Assembly (NCBI GenBank): GCA_036704825.1
Contig: JAUBSN010000037.1
Location: 12,434 to 76,433 of the forward strand
From: Microcoleus sp036704825
Lineage (GTDB): Bacteria > Cyanobacteriota > Cyanobacteriia > Cyanobacteriales > Microcoleaceae
DNA: 64,000 nucleotides
Direction of reading: 5' to 3'
The notes under the pieces were generated by a model that saw only the letters and a program-made list of their open reading frames with translations, had not been told where the DNA came from and ran no database searches. The position numbers were made by a program, and so were the translations under genes. How positions within the stretch are numbered: the stretch's first letter is position 1; each line of letters starts with the position of its first letter. This document shows positions 42,742 to 51,360 of the stretch, in pieces.

Positions 42742-45291
42742 ATGCCACAATACTTCGGAAAACTCCAAACTACTGAACAGCCTTGGTCAACGATCGGCTC
42801 AGTACAATCGATCGATAAAACCGATTCCCTACGGGATAGCTGCGCTTCACGCACAATTCACTTCAACTGTACCAATTCCTCTCTCAAAATCAGCATCCTC
42901 GCGCCGAATTTAATCCGAGTGCGAATGTTCCCAAACCCCCCCCAACCCCCCCTTAGTAAGGGGGGGGAAAAAATTAGAGACCAACCTCCCCTTACTAAGG
43001 AAGGGCAAGAAATTAGAGACCAACCTCCCCTTACTAAGGAAGGGCAAGAAATTAGAGACCAACCTCCCCTTACTAAGGAAGGGCAAGAAATTAGAGACCA
43101 ACCTCCCCTTACTAAGGGGGGGCAAGGGGGGGTAGAAAGCCGATCGCACTCAATAACCCTCGCTGACGAAGAGTGGGAAATTATACCCTTTGAAGTGCGA
43201 GAAACAGACGAAAAAATAGAAATTGAAACATCACAAATATTAATTTCCGTAAAGCGAGATCGCGCTGCAATCGAATGCTTTGACAAATCGGGAAAACCCT
43301 TTGCTAGCGACTGCGATCGCAGTATGGGATGGCGCGCAGGTGCAACCGCGGGCTGGAAGCGCATCGAAGCAGACGAACACTTCTACGGTTTCGGCGAACG
43401 CACCGGCTTTCTCGACAAACTCTCCGAAGTCAAGACAAACTGGACAACCGACTCCCTCGACTACAATTCCCTCACCGATGAAATGTACCAGGCGATCGCA
43501 TTTTACATCGCCCTGAATCCCGATCGCGCTTACGGCATTTTCTTCAACACGACATTTTGGAGTCAATTCGACATCGGCGCGGAACAACCGGGGGTTTTGC
43601 GGATGGAAACCAGAGGCCCGGAACTCGACTACTACATCATTTACGGCCCGGAACCCGCCCAAATTATCGCCACCTACACGCAGTTAACCGGCCGGATGCC
43701 GCTTCCGCCAAAATGGGCGCTGGGATACCACCAATGCCGCTGGAGTTACGAATCCGAGGACGTTGTGCGCGAGTTGGCGAAGGAATTTCGCGATCGGGCG
43801 ATTCCCTGCGATGTCATCCACCTCGACATCGACTATATGCGCGGCTACCGCGTTTTTACCTGGAGCCCGAAGCGTTTCCCCGATCCGGCGAAACTGATCG
43901 CAGACTTGAAAGCAGCGGGTTTTAAGGTGGTCACGATTGTCGATCCCGGTGTCAAGTACGAACCGGAAGCAGATTATGAAATATTCGATCGCGGTGTGGA
44001 GAATGACTATTTCGTCCGCACCGCCGAGGGAAAGCTATTCCACGGTTACGTTTGGCCGGACAAAGCGGTGTTTCCCGACTTTATGCGGCCGTCCGTGCGC
44101 CAGTGGTGGGGCGAATTGCACAAAACCCTGACAGATGTTGGGATTGCGGGGATTTGGAACGACATGAACGAACCTGCGATCGCCGAACGGCCTTTTGGCG
44201 ACGGCGGCGAACACATCAGCTTTCCCCTGGATGCACCGCAAGGCCCGGAATCCGATCGCGCCACCCACGCTGAAACCCACAATTTGTATGGGTTGATGAT
44301 GGCGAAAGCTTGTGCTGAGGGGTTGCAAAAAGTGCGATCGAACGATCGATCTTTTGTGCTGACGCGATCGGGTTTTGCGGGCGTTCAGCGTTACTCCTCG
44401 GTGTGGATGGGCGACAATCAATCGCAGTGGGAACACTTAGAAATGTCGCTACCAATGCTTTGCAACATGGGGCTTTCCGGCGTGGCGTTTGTCGGTTGCG
44501 ACATCGGCGGCTTTGCGGGGAATGCAACCGCTGAAATGTTCGCGCGGTGGATGCAGGTGGGGATGCTGTATCCCTTGATGCGCGGTCATTCGGCGATGAG
44601 TACGGCGCAGCACGAACCCTGGGTTTTTGGCGATCGCACTGAGAATATTTGCCGCGAATACATCAATTTGCGCTATCAGTTGTTGCCTTACATTTATACA
44701 TTGTTTTGGGAAGCTGCGACGGCGGGAACGCCGATTTTGCGACCGCTACTGTATCACTTTCCGCGCGATCGGGCAACTTATCACCTTTACGATCAAGTAT
44801 TGCTGGGCCCGTCGCTGATGGCTGCACCCGTTTACCGTCCGGGAGTTGAACACCGCGCCGTGTATTTGCCGGAGGGGACTTGGTACGATTGGTGGACGGG
44901 CGAATGCTATCAGGGCCCGAGGCACATTTTAGCTTGTGCGCCTTTGGAGAGAATGCCGCTTTACGTGCGGGGTGGGGGCATAATTGCGATCGCACCTGTG
45001 AGGCAATTTGTGAGCGAAGAACCGCTTGAGTCATTAAAAATGCGAATTTGGCCCGGAAGCGGTGAATGGACGCTTTATGAGGACGACGGACACAGTTTTG
45101 AACACGAACAAGGTGTCTGGGCTACGACTAATTACAAAGTGTATTTGTCAGGGGAAAAAATCATCGTTGAAATTGCCCCGCGCGAGGGTCAATTTTCGAT
45201 TTCTGAACGCGAAGTTATTGTGGAAGTTGTTAGCGTTGGCGAACAGCGATTTACAGATGACGGTAGGGTGCGGCGTTTGACATTTGGATAG
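42742..45291 (+). CDS. GH31 alpha-glucosidase
   Basis: 849 residues. Cytosolic glycoside hydrolase family 31: the beta-sandwich N-domain, then the barrel with HYGFGERTG-like FYGFGERTGFLD, PPKWALGYHQCRWSY, IHLDIDYMRGYRVFTW, the nucleophile motif WNDMNEP (Asp474) and the distal GVAFVGCDIGGFAG acid region, ending with the GH31 C-domains (LPEGTWYDWWTGECY). It hydrolyses terminal alpha-glucosidic bonds of maltose-type sugars. Residues about 65-130 are a 13-residue tandem repeat insertion (QPPLTKEGQEIRD), which sits inside the N-domain without breaking the frame. Confidence 0.93.
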   Translation: MPQYFGKLQTTEQPWSTIGSVQSIDKTDSLRDSCASRTIHFNCTNSSLKISILAPNLIRVRMFPNPPQPPLSKGGEKIRDQPPLTKEGQEIRDQPPLTKEGQEIRDQPPLTKEGQEIRDQPPLTKGGQGGVESRSHSITLADEEWEIIPFEVRETDEKIEIETSQILISVKRDRAAIECFDKSGKPFASDCDRSMGWRAGATAGWKRIEADEHFYGFGERTGFLDKLSEVKTNWTTDSLDYNSLTDEMYQAIAFYIALNPDRAYGIFFNTTFWSQFDIGAEQPGVLRMETRGPELDYYIIYGPEPAQIIATYTQLTGRMPLPPKWALGYHQCRWSYESEDVVRELAKEFRDRAIPCDVIHLDIDYMRGYRVFTWSPKRFPDPAKLIADLKAAGFKVVTIVDPGVKYEPEADYEIFDRGVENDYFVRTAEGKLFHGYVWPDKAVFPDFMRPSVRQWWGELHKTLTDVGIAGIWNDMNEPAIAERPFGDGGEHISFPLDAPQGPESDRATHAETHNLYGLMMAKACAEGLQKVRSNDRSFVLTRSGFAGVQRYSSVWMGDNQSQWEHLEMSLPMLCNMGLSGVAFVGCDIGGFAGNATAEMFARWMQVGMLYPLMRGHSAMSTAQHEPWVFGDRTENICREYINLRYQLLPYIYTLFWEAATAGTPILRPLLYHFPRDRATYHLYDQVLLGPSLMAAPVYRPGVEHRAVYLPEGTWYDWWTGECYQGPRHILACAPLERMPLYVRGGGIIAIAPVRQFVSEEPLESLKMRIWPGSGEWTLYEDDGHSFEHEQGVWATTNYKVYLSGEKIIVEIAPREGQFSISEREVIVEVVSVGEQRFTDDGRVRRLTFG
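42935..43130 (+). repeat. In-frame 39-bp tandem repeat with CCTTACTAAGG core
   Basis: Four 39-nt units (EIRDQPPLTKEGQ) flanked by variants of CCCCCCTTAGTAAGGGGG, inside the GH31 gene. The palindromic core matches the insertion in the AAA-WD40 gene. Confidence 0.9.
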
Positions 45292-45656
45292 TTTGATATT
45301 TCTGAGATGTTGCACCATTCTCAATAAGGTTTTTCTGGGTGGGTTCTCCTGCCCACCCCACAAGAAATTCATTCTTTGTGGAACAGGCCGGACAGCAATA
45401 CTTCGACAAACTCAGTAACCTTATCTTTTCGGTTTGTCAAATGGCTGAACGAAAATTGGGACGTATTCTCGGCTTACAAAGCTAGTTTGGGCTTTATTTG
45501 GGCTTGAAATTTGTTTAAGTCCCGCTAACACGAGAGCAGAATTATTAGGAAATAGGATTTCGGGAACCCTTGGTTTGGCTAAGCTTTTCTCTTCTCTGCC
45601 AAAAGTTTATGAAGTGGCGATCGCATTTTTATCACCATACTGCTCATCAGTAGGTG
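45292..45656. other. Gap with left copy of an 84-bp direct repeat
   Basis: Holds a GGGTGGG/CCCACCC hairpin (45336-45359) after the GH31 gene and the left flanking repeat at 45424-45507. Otherwise no gene seen. Confidence 0.55.
45424..45507 (+). repeat. Left 84-bp direct repeat flanking the PIN/XRE/PLD module
   Basis: 84 bp with six mismatches to 48267-48350. In one frame both copies read SFRFVKW-LNENWDVFSAYK-ASLG... and end at the same TGA; three of the six differences are silent or near-silent, so the repeat probably derives from the 3' end of a coding gene. Confidence 0.88.
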
Positions 45657-46820
45657 TTAAAAGGTGGGGCGCGAGTTCGGCAAATCTATCTGGATATTGA
45701 AATAGGATTCTGTAAAAAGTTCGAGCTGCTTTGCTTCTGCTTCTTCTATTAATTTCCCCTTCTGTTTACCCTCACCAAGAGGTTTGACAAACCTATCCTT
45801 AACTCGCTCTTCCAACAATCCTGTATATAAAAACCATGTGAGCATTCTACTGGTATAGTCCTGTGAGGTTTTAGGGCTGACGGGCTTTTTAGTCGGACAT
45901 ATATCAGCTATTAATTCCTGTAATCCCCATCTTGTCATAGTTTTGTGATGTTCTAGTTGCTTATATATCTCTTTAGTAACTACATGGTTTTTTAATCGAC
46001 CAGCCAAATATTCAGCCACTTCTTTTTCTGATAAATTCAACAAATATGGTTGAATTACTACTCTATCTTCTTGAAAAAGTACCATATTAAAATTTTCAAA
46101 ATCCCAAATAATACTTTGGGTGGTTTTCTGTGAATGGTTGCTTAGTATACTTAATTCCTTAATAGTTATACCTTGTAAGTATTCTTTTGTTAATAACTTA
46201 AAAAGTTTTAATACAGTACCAATGGGATTTCGGATTCTGTAGCTCAAGGTACTCTCAACCTCCGAGGTTTTAAATAGACACAACTGTAGGGGGTTTTCCT
46301 GCTGGTAAAAACTGCGATTTAATTGGTATCTAGATTCTGACAAGCTAGCTACCTGTAAAATAGGTAAACTAGGTAAACTTGGCTTCTTTAATCTTTCTTC
46401 TAGCTGGTTGCGCTTTGATAAATCACTCACTGAGAGAATTGATAAACCAGAACCCTCAAACTTTTGAGGGTTCTGGGTGACAATTGCACTTATATTCATC
46501 TCAATTGCACAAGCCACCTCAATTGCAGATTCAAAATCCCTGATATGTAATGATCTTGCTTTGTCTTCAATTCGGCGGTTAACAGGGCAGATTTTTATAA
46601 TGTCTTGAATGTCGCAAACAATCTGATCAGCAGCTTTTTCATCCTTCAGCTTCCTTAAATGAAAGTGGATTTGATTTAAACCGCTCTCAGTTATATATCC
46701 CTGAACGTGAGGAGGTTGGAGAAGCTTCCATAAAATTATCGCATCTTCGGCTATAAATTGACATCGACTACGATTTAGCAGAGTCTCCAATATGAGGTGT
46801 GAATCGACTTGAATCTGCAT
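45657..46820 (-). CDS. PIN-domain protein with C-terminal winged-helix region
   Basis: 387 residues. Residues 1-130 form a PIN fold: VDSHLILETLL (first Asp), ESGLNQIHFHL, DFESAIEVACAIEMNISAIV (third acid) and VTQNPQKFEGSG, where most family members have TRNPKDF, so the fourth acid is replaced. The middle and end (residues 190-360) look like HTH/winged-helix segments (YLQGITIKELSILSNHSQKT; SRMLTWFLYTGLLEER). The start codon overlaps the stop of the XRE gene by one base (TAATG). It is probably an RNase-type effector under XRE control. No close named family recognised. Confidence 0.7.
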   Translation of the reverse strand: MQIQVDSHLILETLLNRSRCQFIAEDAIILWKLLQPPHVQGYITESGLNQIHFHLRKLKDEKAADQIVCDIQDIIKICPVNRRIEDKARSLHIRDFESAIEVACAIEMNISAIVTQNPQKFEGSGLSILSVSDLSKRNQLEERLKKPSLPSLPILQVASLSESRYQLNRSFYQQENPLQLCLFKTSEVESTLSYRIRNPIGTVLKLFKLLTKEYLQGITIKELSILSNHSQKTTQSIIWDFENFNMVLFQEDRVVIQPYLLNLSEKEVAEYLAGRLKNHVVTKEIYKQLEHHKTMTRWGLQELIADICPTKKPVSPKTSQDYTSRMLTWFLYTGLLEERVKDRFVKPLGEGKQKGKLIEEAEAKQLELFTESYFNIQIDLPNSRPTF

Positions 46821-47167
46821 TATTCATATACCTCTTGTTTTTCAGACTCCCCCTTCGTTTCAGGGTTAGCTGTTTGGGCGGGTTTGTCGGTATGTAACAT
46901 CCTTTGCCAATCTTCTAATGTACGCCGTTTTGGATTAGGCTCTGCGGGTTGAGTCTCTACGACATACTCGATCAAGTCTTCCGCGTTACAGCCAAACAGC
47001 TTGCATAGCTTGACAATCCTTTCTATCCATTCTATACCACTCCGTCCTTTCTCCCAGTTGGCGACTGTGTTTTCCGTTACTCCAAGCAGTTGTGACACTT
47101 CTAACTGGGTCAACCCTGCCTGCTCACGGAGTTGAGCGAGCCTTGGGACTGGCTTTGTACGTTCCAT
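46820..47167 (-). CDS. XRE-family HTH regulator of the PIN/PLD module
   Basis: 115 residues from the ATG at 47167. HTH at about 8-63: LAQLREQAGLTQLEVSQLLG and TVANWEKGRSGIEW. The last 35 residues are charged and disordered. Its stop overlaps the PIN start by one base, so the two are coupled. It is divergent from the PLD gene; between them are two identical operator palindromes and a TATACT -10 on this strand (47194-47199), so autorepression is likely. Confidence 0.88.
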   Translation of the reverse strand: MERTKPVPRLAQLREQAGLTQLEVSQLLGVTENTVANWEKGRSGIEWIERIVKLCKLFGCNAEDLIEYVVETQPAEPNPKRRTLEDWQRMLHTDKPAQTANPETKGESEKQEVYE

Positions 47168-47193
47168 AAGTCGTTTTTCTCCACGCTGATCAG

Positions 47194-47263
47194 AGTATAG
47201 CACAATTTTGCCTAAAACAATTTGGGCAAACCCCTTGACAGCCTAAATTTTTTTGGGCAAAAT
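47194..47263. promoter_or_regulatory. Divergent promoter with twin GCCTAAA-N4-TTTGGGC operators
   Basis: Two copies of GCCTAAA-N4-TTTGGGC at 47210-47227 and 47241-47258, both with 4-nt spacers and exactly 31 bp apart (three helical turns). Between them is TTGACA (47235-47240), a -35 for the PLD gene with a weak -10 (AAAATA). On the minus strand TATACT (47194-47199) serves the XRE gene. The arrangement suits cooperative XRE binding that shuts both promoters. Confidence 0.75.
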
Positions 47264-47341
47264 AGGAATATCCCTGCTCCTAGAGGCACGACCTCACAAA
47301 ATCGTGTCGAGCTAAGGGAAGACAAGTAACCACCCTATGTA

Positions 47342-48124
47342 ATGGAGCCAATTATGGGTAATCCCAGCTTTGACATATCAAGTTTGCAGGATTTTAAGCC
47401 AGCAAAGGCTCACTGCCAGAAATGCTACGGTCTGCACAAGGTCATCCCTCAAAATAAGAAGCAACAGATTCAGTGTCAAATTTGTGGTGTTCAATATGTT
47501 GTTCATGGTCACGCCCAAATAGAGAAATTTCGCTCCCATTTCAAAGAGCGGGGTCTTTATATTGAGTTGAATGACAATGTTAAACATATTGAGCGACTTG
47601 GATCTATCGCAAGTCGTTTACGGCAATACAAGCCAGATTATTCGCCTATCAATGGATTATTGGAAGGACTGAACCAAGCCCAAAATTTTGTCCATTTCAC
47701 AACTTTTGGCACTTGCAAGGAGATTCTGGGCTATTTGAAGTACGCAGCACAGAAGGTTAAGGTGCGTGGCATTGTATCTATACCTTCCAACCAAGAAAAT
47801 TGGCTTTTGCCTGAACTGGAAAACTACAAAAACGAAGCGCCGAATTTAGAAATTAGGATTGTTCGCAGTTCAAAGTGGCAACAACTACCTCATCAAAAAC
47901 TGCTGGTGATTGATGGTTTGGTAGCTTTCACAGGTGGCGCTAATCTCACTCTAACTGGATGGCGTAAAGCATCTCTGGGATACGATCACGTAGAGGTTAT
48001 AAGTGATCTTGACAAGGTGATTGAACTACATAATCGCCTATTCTCACCCCGTTGGGCAGAATTGAGCAATTATGGCGACACGATAGCTATTGGTAATGAG
48101 CTGATTGACGATAATGCTGCTTAA
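47342..48124 (+). CDS. Phospholipase D-like nuclease with N-terminal zinc ribbon
   Basis: 260 residues (Met 5, ATG 47354, is an alternative start). Residues 15-55 hold two CxxC pairs (CQKC, CQIC), a zinc ribbon. The PLD core is in the second half: LPHQKLLVIDG (H184, K186, D191), then GGANLTLTGWRK. Only one HKD motif is present, so it must dimerise to be active, as bacterial Nuc/BfiI-like nucleases do. Divergent from the XRE/PIN operon with shared operators. Probably the nuclease effector or a DNA-end processing partner; substrate not shown. Confidence 0.83.
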   Translation: MEPIMGNPSFDISSLQDFKPAKAHCQKCYGLHKVIPQNKKQQIQCQICGVQYVVHGHAQIEKFRSHFKERGLYIELNDNVKHIERLGSIASRLRQYKPDYSPINGLLEGLNQAQNFVHFTTFGTCKEILGYLKYAAQKVKVRGIVSIPSNQENWLLPELENYKNEAPNLEIRIVRSSKWQQLPHQKLLVIDGLVAFTGGANLTLTGWRKASLGYDHVEVISDLDKVIELHNRLFSPRWAELSNYGDTIAIGNELIDDNAA

Positions 48125-48520
48125 AATAAGAGTGCTTGCCGTTAGTATTCTTTGTTTGGCACAGGCCTCATGCCTGTGTCAAAAACAGCTTAAATTATTA
48201 AGTAGGTGGGTAAATAAACCTTTAAACACCTTTTCTCTGGCGCTCGAAGCGTTTGGGAGAGCGATATCTTTTCGGTTTGTCAAATGGCTGAAGGAAAATT
48301 GGGACGTATTCTCTGCTTATAAAGCTAGTTTGGGCTGTGTTGGGGCTTGAATTTTTTTTAATTACCGTTAAAATTAAGCTAACAGACTCACATTGTAAAT
48401 ATTAATCAACAGTCCTCTTTAGAGGACTTTAGCTATGAGGCAGGGATTTAAATCCCTGTCGGCCTTATTGTTAGGAAACCATATTACTTAATAACTACTG
48501 TTATAATATACCGTCCGGGG
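48125..48520. other. Gap with right repeat and palindromes
   Basis: Contains CACAGGC/GCCTGTG (48160-48178), the right 84-bp direct repeat (48267-48350), and the paired palindromes AGTCCTCT/AGAGGACT (48411-48428) and CAGGGATTTAAATCCCTG (48441-48458), which look like a dispersed intergenic repeat. No gene called; the 81-codon frame ending at 48350 is only the repeat. Confidence 0.65.
48267..48350 (+). repeat. Right 84-bp direct repeat flanking the PIN/XRE/PLD module
   Basis: Copy of 45424-45507 in the same orientation with six mismatches. The pair brackets a 2.9-kb segment carrying PIN, XRE and PLD genes. Confidence 0.88.
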
Positions 48521-50416
48521 ATGAGTAGACCCGACACCTACCCACAAACTATGCAACCCATCCAAATTACCACATTTCAAGCTCTGTGGCGCAGCCTGGG
48601 CCTGATAATCAAAGCCGCACCAATAGAACTCCGCAATTTAATAATACTCAACATTATCGGCGGTGCTGCCCCATCTGCCGTGCTTTTTTTAGATAAATTA
48701 ATCATTGATGAAGTATCTCGGTTGCTGTCGCAAACCCAAACAGCACAGCCCCTTGCTTTGATGCTTTCCCGGCCAATATTGCTGTGGAGTATTGGCGGAG
48801 TCTTAAGTCTCAAGTTAGTCGGCGATGCCCTAGACACAATGAACTCTTTTGTCGCGACATCTTTGCGCGATCGCGTTCAAGGCTTTGTCGAAGGAAAAGT
48901 CCTGGAAAAAGTCGCCAATTTCGACGATATTGCCCTCTTTGAAAACCCCGAACTATTAAATATAGTAGAACTCGCAAAAACCGGAGTATCCAAAATACAG
49001 CAACTAGCATTTACCCTCAGCATGACCATTACGGGAATTTTTATATTTATTCCATCGATAGGCCTTGCTGCTGCGATAGCTTGGTGGGTGCCACTGCTGA
49101 TGTTAATCTCATCATCTCCCTCAATTTATACCCAAAGAAAATATAGCAGAATTATCTGGAGAGTTCAAAGAAAGCAAGCTAAAATCAGCCGCGAAATGAA
49201 CTTATCCAGTAGAGTCTTGACGGGCGAAGAATACGCTAAAGAATTGCGTTTGTTTGGGTTGCAAGAACTTTGGCTCAAACGCTGGCAGGGTCAGTTTTTG
49301 CAATTTTTTAGCGAGATGCAGCAAATCCGAAAAAAAGGAGCAATTGTTGTACTTTTCTGGTCGATGTTTAGTAGAATAGGAGTGGCTTTGCCATTTATCT
49401 ATGTAGTAATGGGAGCTTTGGGTGGTCGCTATACTTTGGGCGATTTAGCACTCTATTCGGGTTTGATTGTTCAAGTAAAGCAAAGTTTGCAGATACTGAT
49501 TAGCACTTCTACTAATTTGTACGATATCTCTCTCAGTGTTAGTCCGATTTTTCAACTTTTGGAACTCAAACCAGAATTGCAGTCTCCGCTTGGGGATGTA
49601 GCATCTCGCCTGCCTAGTTTACCAGATGGCGGGCAAGATTCCCACCCCAGAAAAGATAAAATTGGCATCGAAATTAAGCATCTATCTTTCTGCTATCCCG
49701 GTAGCAATAAAAGCACGGTTGAAGATATCAACTTAACGATTAATCCGGGTGAAATGCTAGTGCTTGTTGGTGAAAATGGCGCGGGTAAAACAACCCTTGG
49801 TAAACTCCTCGGTCGCCTGTACGACCCCACAAGTGGTACGATCGCCTGGAATGGCAAAGATTTGCGATCGTACTCTCTAGCATACGTGCGATCGCGCATC
49901 GCCGTCGTCATGCAAGATTACGCCCGTTTCCCCTCCACAGTCCGCGAAAACGTCGGTTTCGGCGACTTGCTTTCCCTCTCGGATGACACCGCAATTAACG
50001 AAGCTATTTCCGAAGCAGGAATTGCAGCTAAAGTCAACAGTTTAGAGCAAGGTTTAGAGACACCGTTGGGGAAACAATTAGAAGACGGCATAGACTTATC
50101 GGGAGGACAGTGGCAAAGAATTGCGATCGCCCGCGCCTTAATGCGGCTTTCTACAGCCGAAGTGCTCATTTTTGACGAACCAACCGCCGCCCTCGACCCC
50201 AAGACAGAACACGAAATTTACAGCATCTTCCGCCAAATAGCGATCGGGAAAACCACAGTAGTCATCAGTCACAGATTAGGCTTAGCAAAAATTGCCGATC
50301 GCATCGCCGTCATGGAAAACGGTAAAATAGCAGAAATAGGAACTCACGACGAATTGATCGCATCAAACGGAATTTATTGTGCGATGTTCACACGTCAAGC
50401 TAGCAGCTATATTTAG
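48521..50416 (+). CDS. ABC transporter, fused permease and ATPase
   Basis: 631 residues, inner-membrane exporter half-transporter. Transmembrane domain about 1-345 with five or six helices; nucleotide-binding domain about 380-625 with Walker A GENGAGKTTLGKLL, signature LSGGQWQRIAIARAL, Walker B LIFDEPTAALD and the switch His in VISHRLG. Probable lipid, peptide or drug exporter, by family. The linker carries an in-frame repeat-type insertion (LPSLPDGGQDSHPRKD, 49597-49660). A strong hairpin follows the stop. Confidence 0.9.
   Translation: MSRPDTYPQTMQPIQITTFQALWRSLGLIIKAAPIELRNLIILNIIGGAAPSAVLFLDKLIIDEVSRLLSQTQTAQPLALMLSRPILLWSIGGVLSLKLVGDALDTMNSFVATSLRDRVQGFVEGKVLEKVANFDDIALFENPELLNIVELAKTGVSKIQQLAFTLSMTITGIFIFIPSIGLAAAIAWWVPLLMLISSSPSIYTQRKYSRIIWRVQRKQAKISREMNLSSRVLTGEEYAKELRLFGLQELWLKRWQGQFLQFFSEMQQIRKKGAIVVLFWSMFSRIGVALPFIYVVMGALGGRYTLGDLALYSGLIVQVKQSLQILISTSTNLYDISLSVSPIFQLLELKPELQSPLGDVASRLPSLPDGGQDSHPRKDKIGIEIKHLSFCYPGSNKSTVEDINLTINPGEMLVLVGENGAGKTTLGKLLGRLYDPTSGTIAWNGKDLRSYSLAYVRSRIAVVMQDYARFPSTVRENVGFGDLLSLSDDTAINEAISEAGIAAKVNSLEQGLETPLGKQLEDGIDLSGGQWQRIAIARALMRLSTAEVLIFDEPTAALDPKTEHEIYSIFRQIAIGKTTVVISHRLGLAKIADRIAVMENGKIAEIGTHDELIASNGIYCAMFTRQASSYI
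49597..49660 (+). repeat. In-frame repeat insertion in the ABC-transporter linker
   Basis: GATGTAGCATCTCGCCTGCC and GGCGGGCAAGATTCCCACCC read as LPSLPDGGQDSHP between the membrane and ATPase domains. Partially palindromic and similar in style to the other coding insertions in this window. Confidence 0.6.
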
Positions 50417-50429
50417 AGTTAAACCAACA

Positions 50430-50460
50430 GTCCGCCAGGGGTTGAAAACCCCCGGCGGAC
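50430..50460 (+). terminator. GC-rich hairpin after the ABC-transporter gene
   Basis: GTCCGCC-A-GGGGTT-GAA-AACCCCC-GGCGGAC, a strong stem 14 bp after the stop. Only a short T-run follows, so it may be a repeat element acting as terminator. Confidence 0.65.
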
Positions 50461-50644
50461 TTGTGGGTTAGCGTGGGGAATTTGGCGCGGGTGATTGTGA
50501 TAAATTATCGCGGATTTGCGATCGCAATTCTCTCGCTGCGCGGCAAGAAACCGGGTTTGTATGAAGATTTTCAGTTGAGTACGAGAAATATCGGAATAAA
50601 CCGGGTTTCTGAGATTATTGCAAGTCCGAAAAGTCGATCGCAAA

Positions 50645-51067
50645 TTATCTCCCCGTCAGCGTATCCGCATAAGGATCTGGCAAAGCTTGCTGCACCTCCA
50701 AAACCGACAAAGAATCTCCAGTTAACGGTTGGCTAATCAATTTTTTTTTTAGCCCGTCCCCCCGGCGATCGCGCTCTTGCAAATGCGATAATTCCTCTTG
50801 ATAAACAGCAACAATCCGCGCCAAACTCGCCGCCAAATTATCCCAATTCTCATCTCCTACCAACTTCTCAGAAATTCCCTCAAATAACTCTCCCGCTTGC
50901 TTTTTTTGAACGTAAGCTTTCAAAAGCTTTCCCGACTTTTGCAAAACGGCCTGATAAATATCCCCATCCGACCACCACAGCCCCTGTTGACTCAGCAGCC
51001 AAGTCAAAATATACTCGCGTGCGTGTTGCTCTTTCACCCAAGCCGCGAGATACTGCAAATCTTCCAT
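50645..51067 (-). CDS. Hypothetical helical protein
   Basis: 140 residues from the ATG at 51067 (AGGAG about 11 nt before). Mostly alpha-helical and charged: YLAAWVKEQHAREYILTWLL, AYVQKKQAGELFEG, VYQEELSHLQERDRRGD. No domain recognised, no membrane helix or signal. Convergent to the ABC transporter and divergent from gnd. I cannot assign a function. Confidence 0.6.
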   Translation of the reverse strand: MEDLQYLAAWVKEQHAREYILTWLLSQQGLWWSDGDIYQAVLQKSGKLLKAYVQKKQAGELFEGISEKLVGDENWDNLAASLARIVAVYQEELSHLQERDRRGDGLKKKLISQPLTGDSLSVLEVQQALPDPYADTLTGR

Positions 51068-51360
51068 AGTTACAACAGTCTCCTCAATTTTCCTCAAAAT
51101 GTCCGCTTGTTTGTATCTACCGTTACTGCGATCGACATAATACCTGCCTTATCATCACCCGCCCGCGTCATTAATACCCTTTAAATCTTAAAAAAACCCT
51201 ACTGATTTACCAAACAGCAATTCAGAGAATATAAAAATAAACCTAAACCTCCTAGGTCTATTGTCCAATACTTTTAGTCCACCGGAAAGCGGTACACCCC
51301 GCCTCGCTTTCCTCTCTCGCAAACCTATCATCAAGCGGGAACAACCAGCGGGTTATTAGC

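Noticed and set aside
42981..43130. 39-bp repeats as a CRISPR array
   Set aside because: The whole unit is repeated with no unique spacers, and it is in frame inside a GH31 gene.
48105..48350. 81-residue frame ending in the right direct repeat
   Set aside because: Only its end matches the left repeat; upstream it runs through a palindrome and the previous gene's end.
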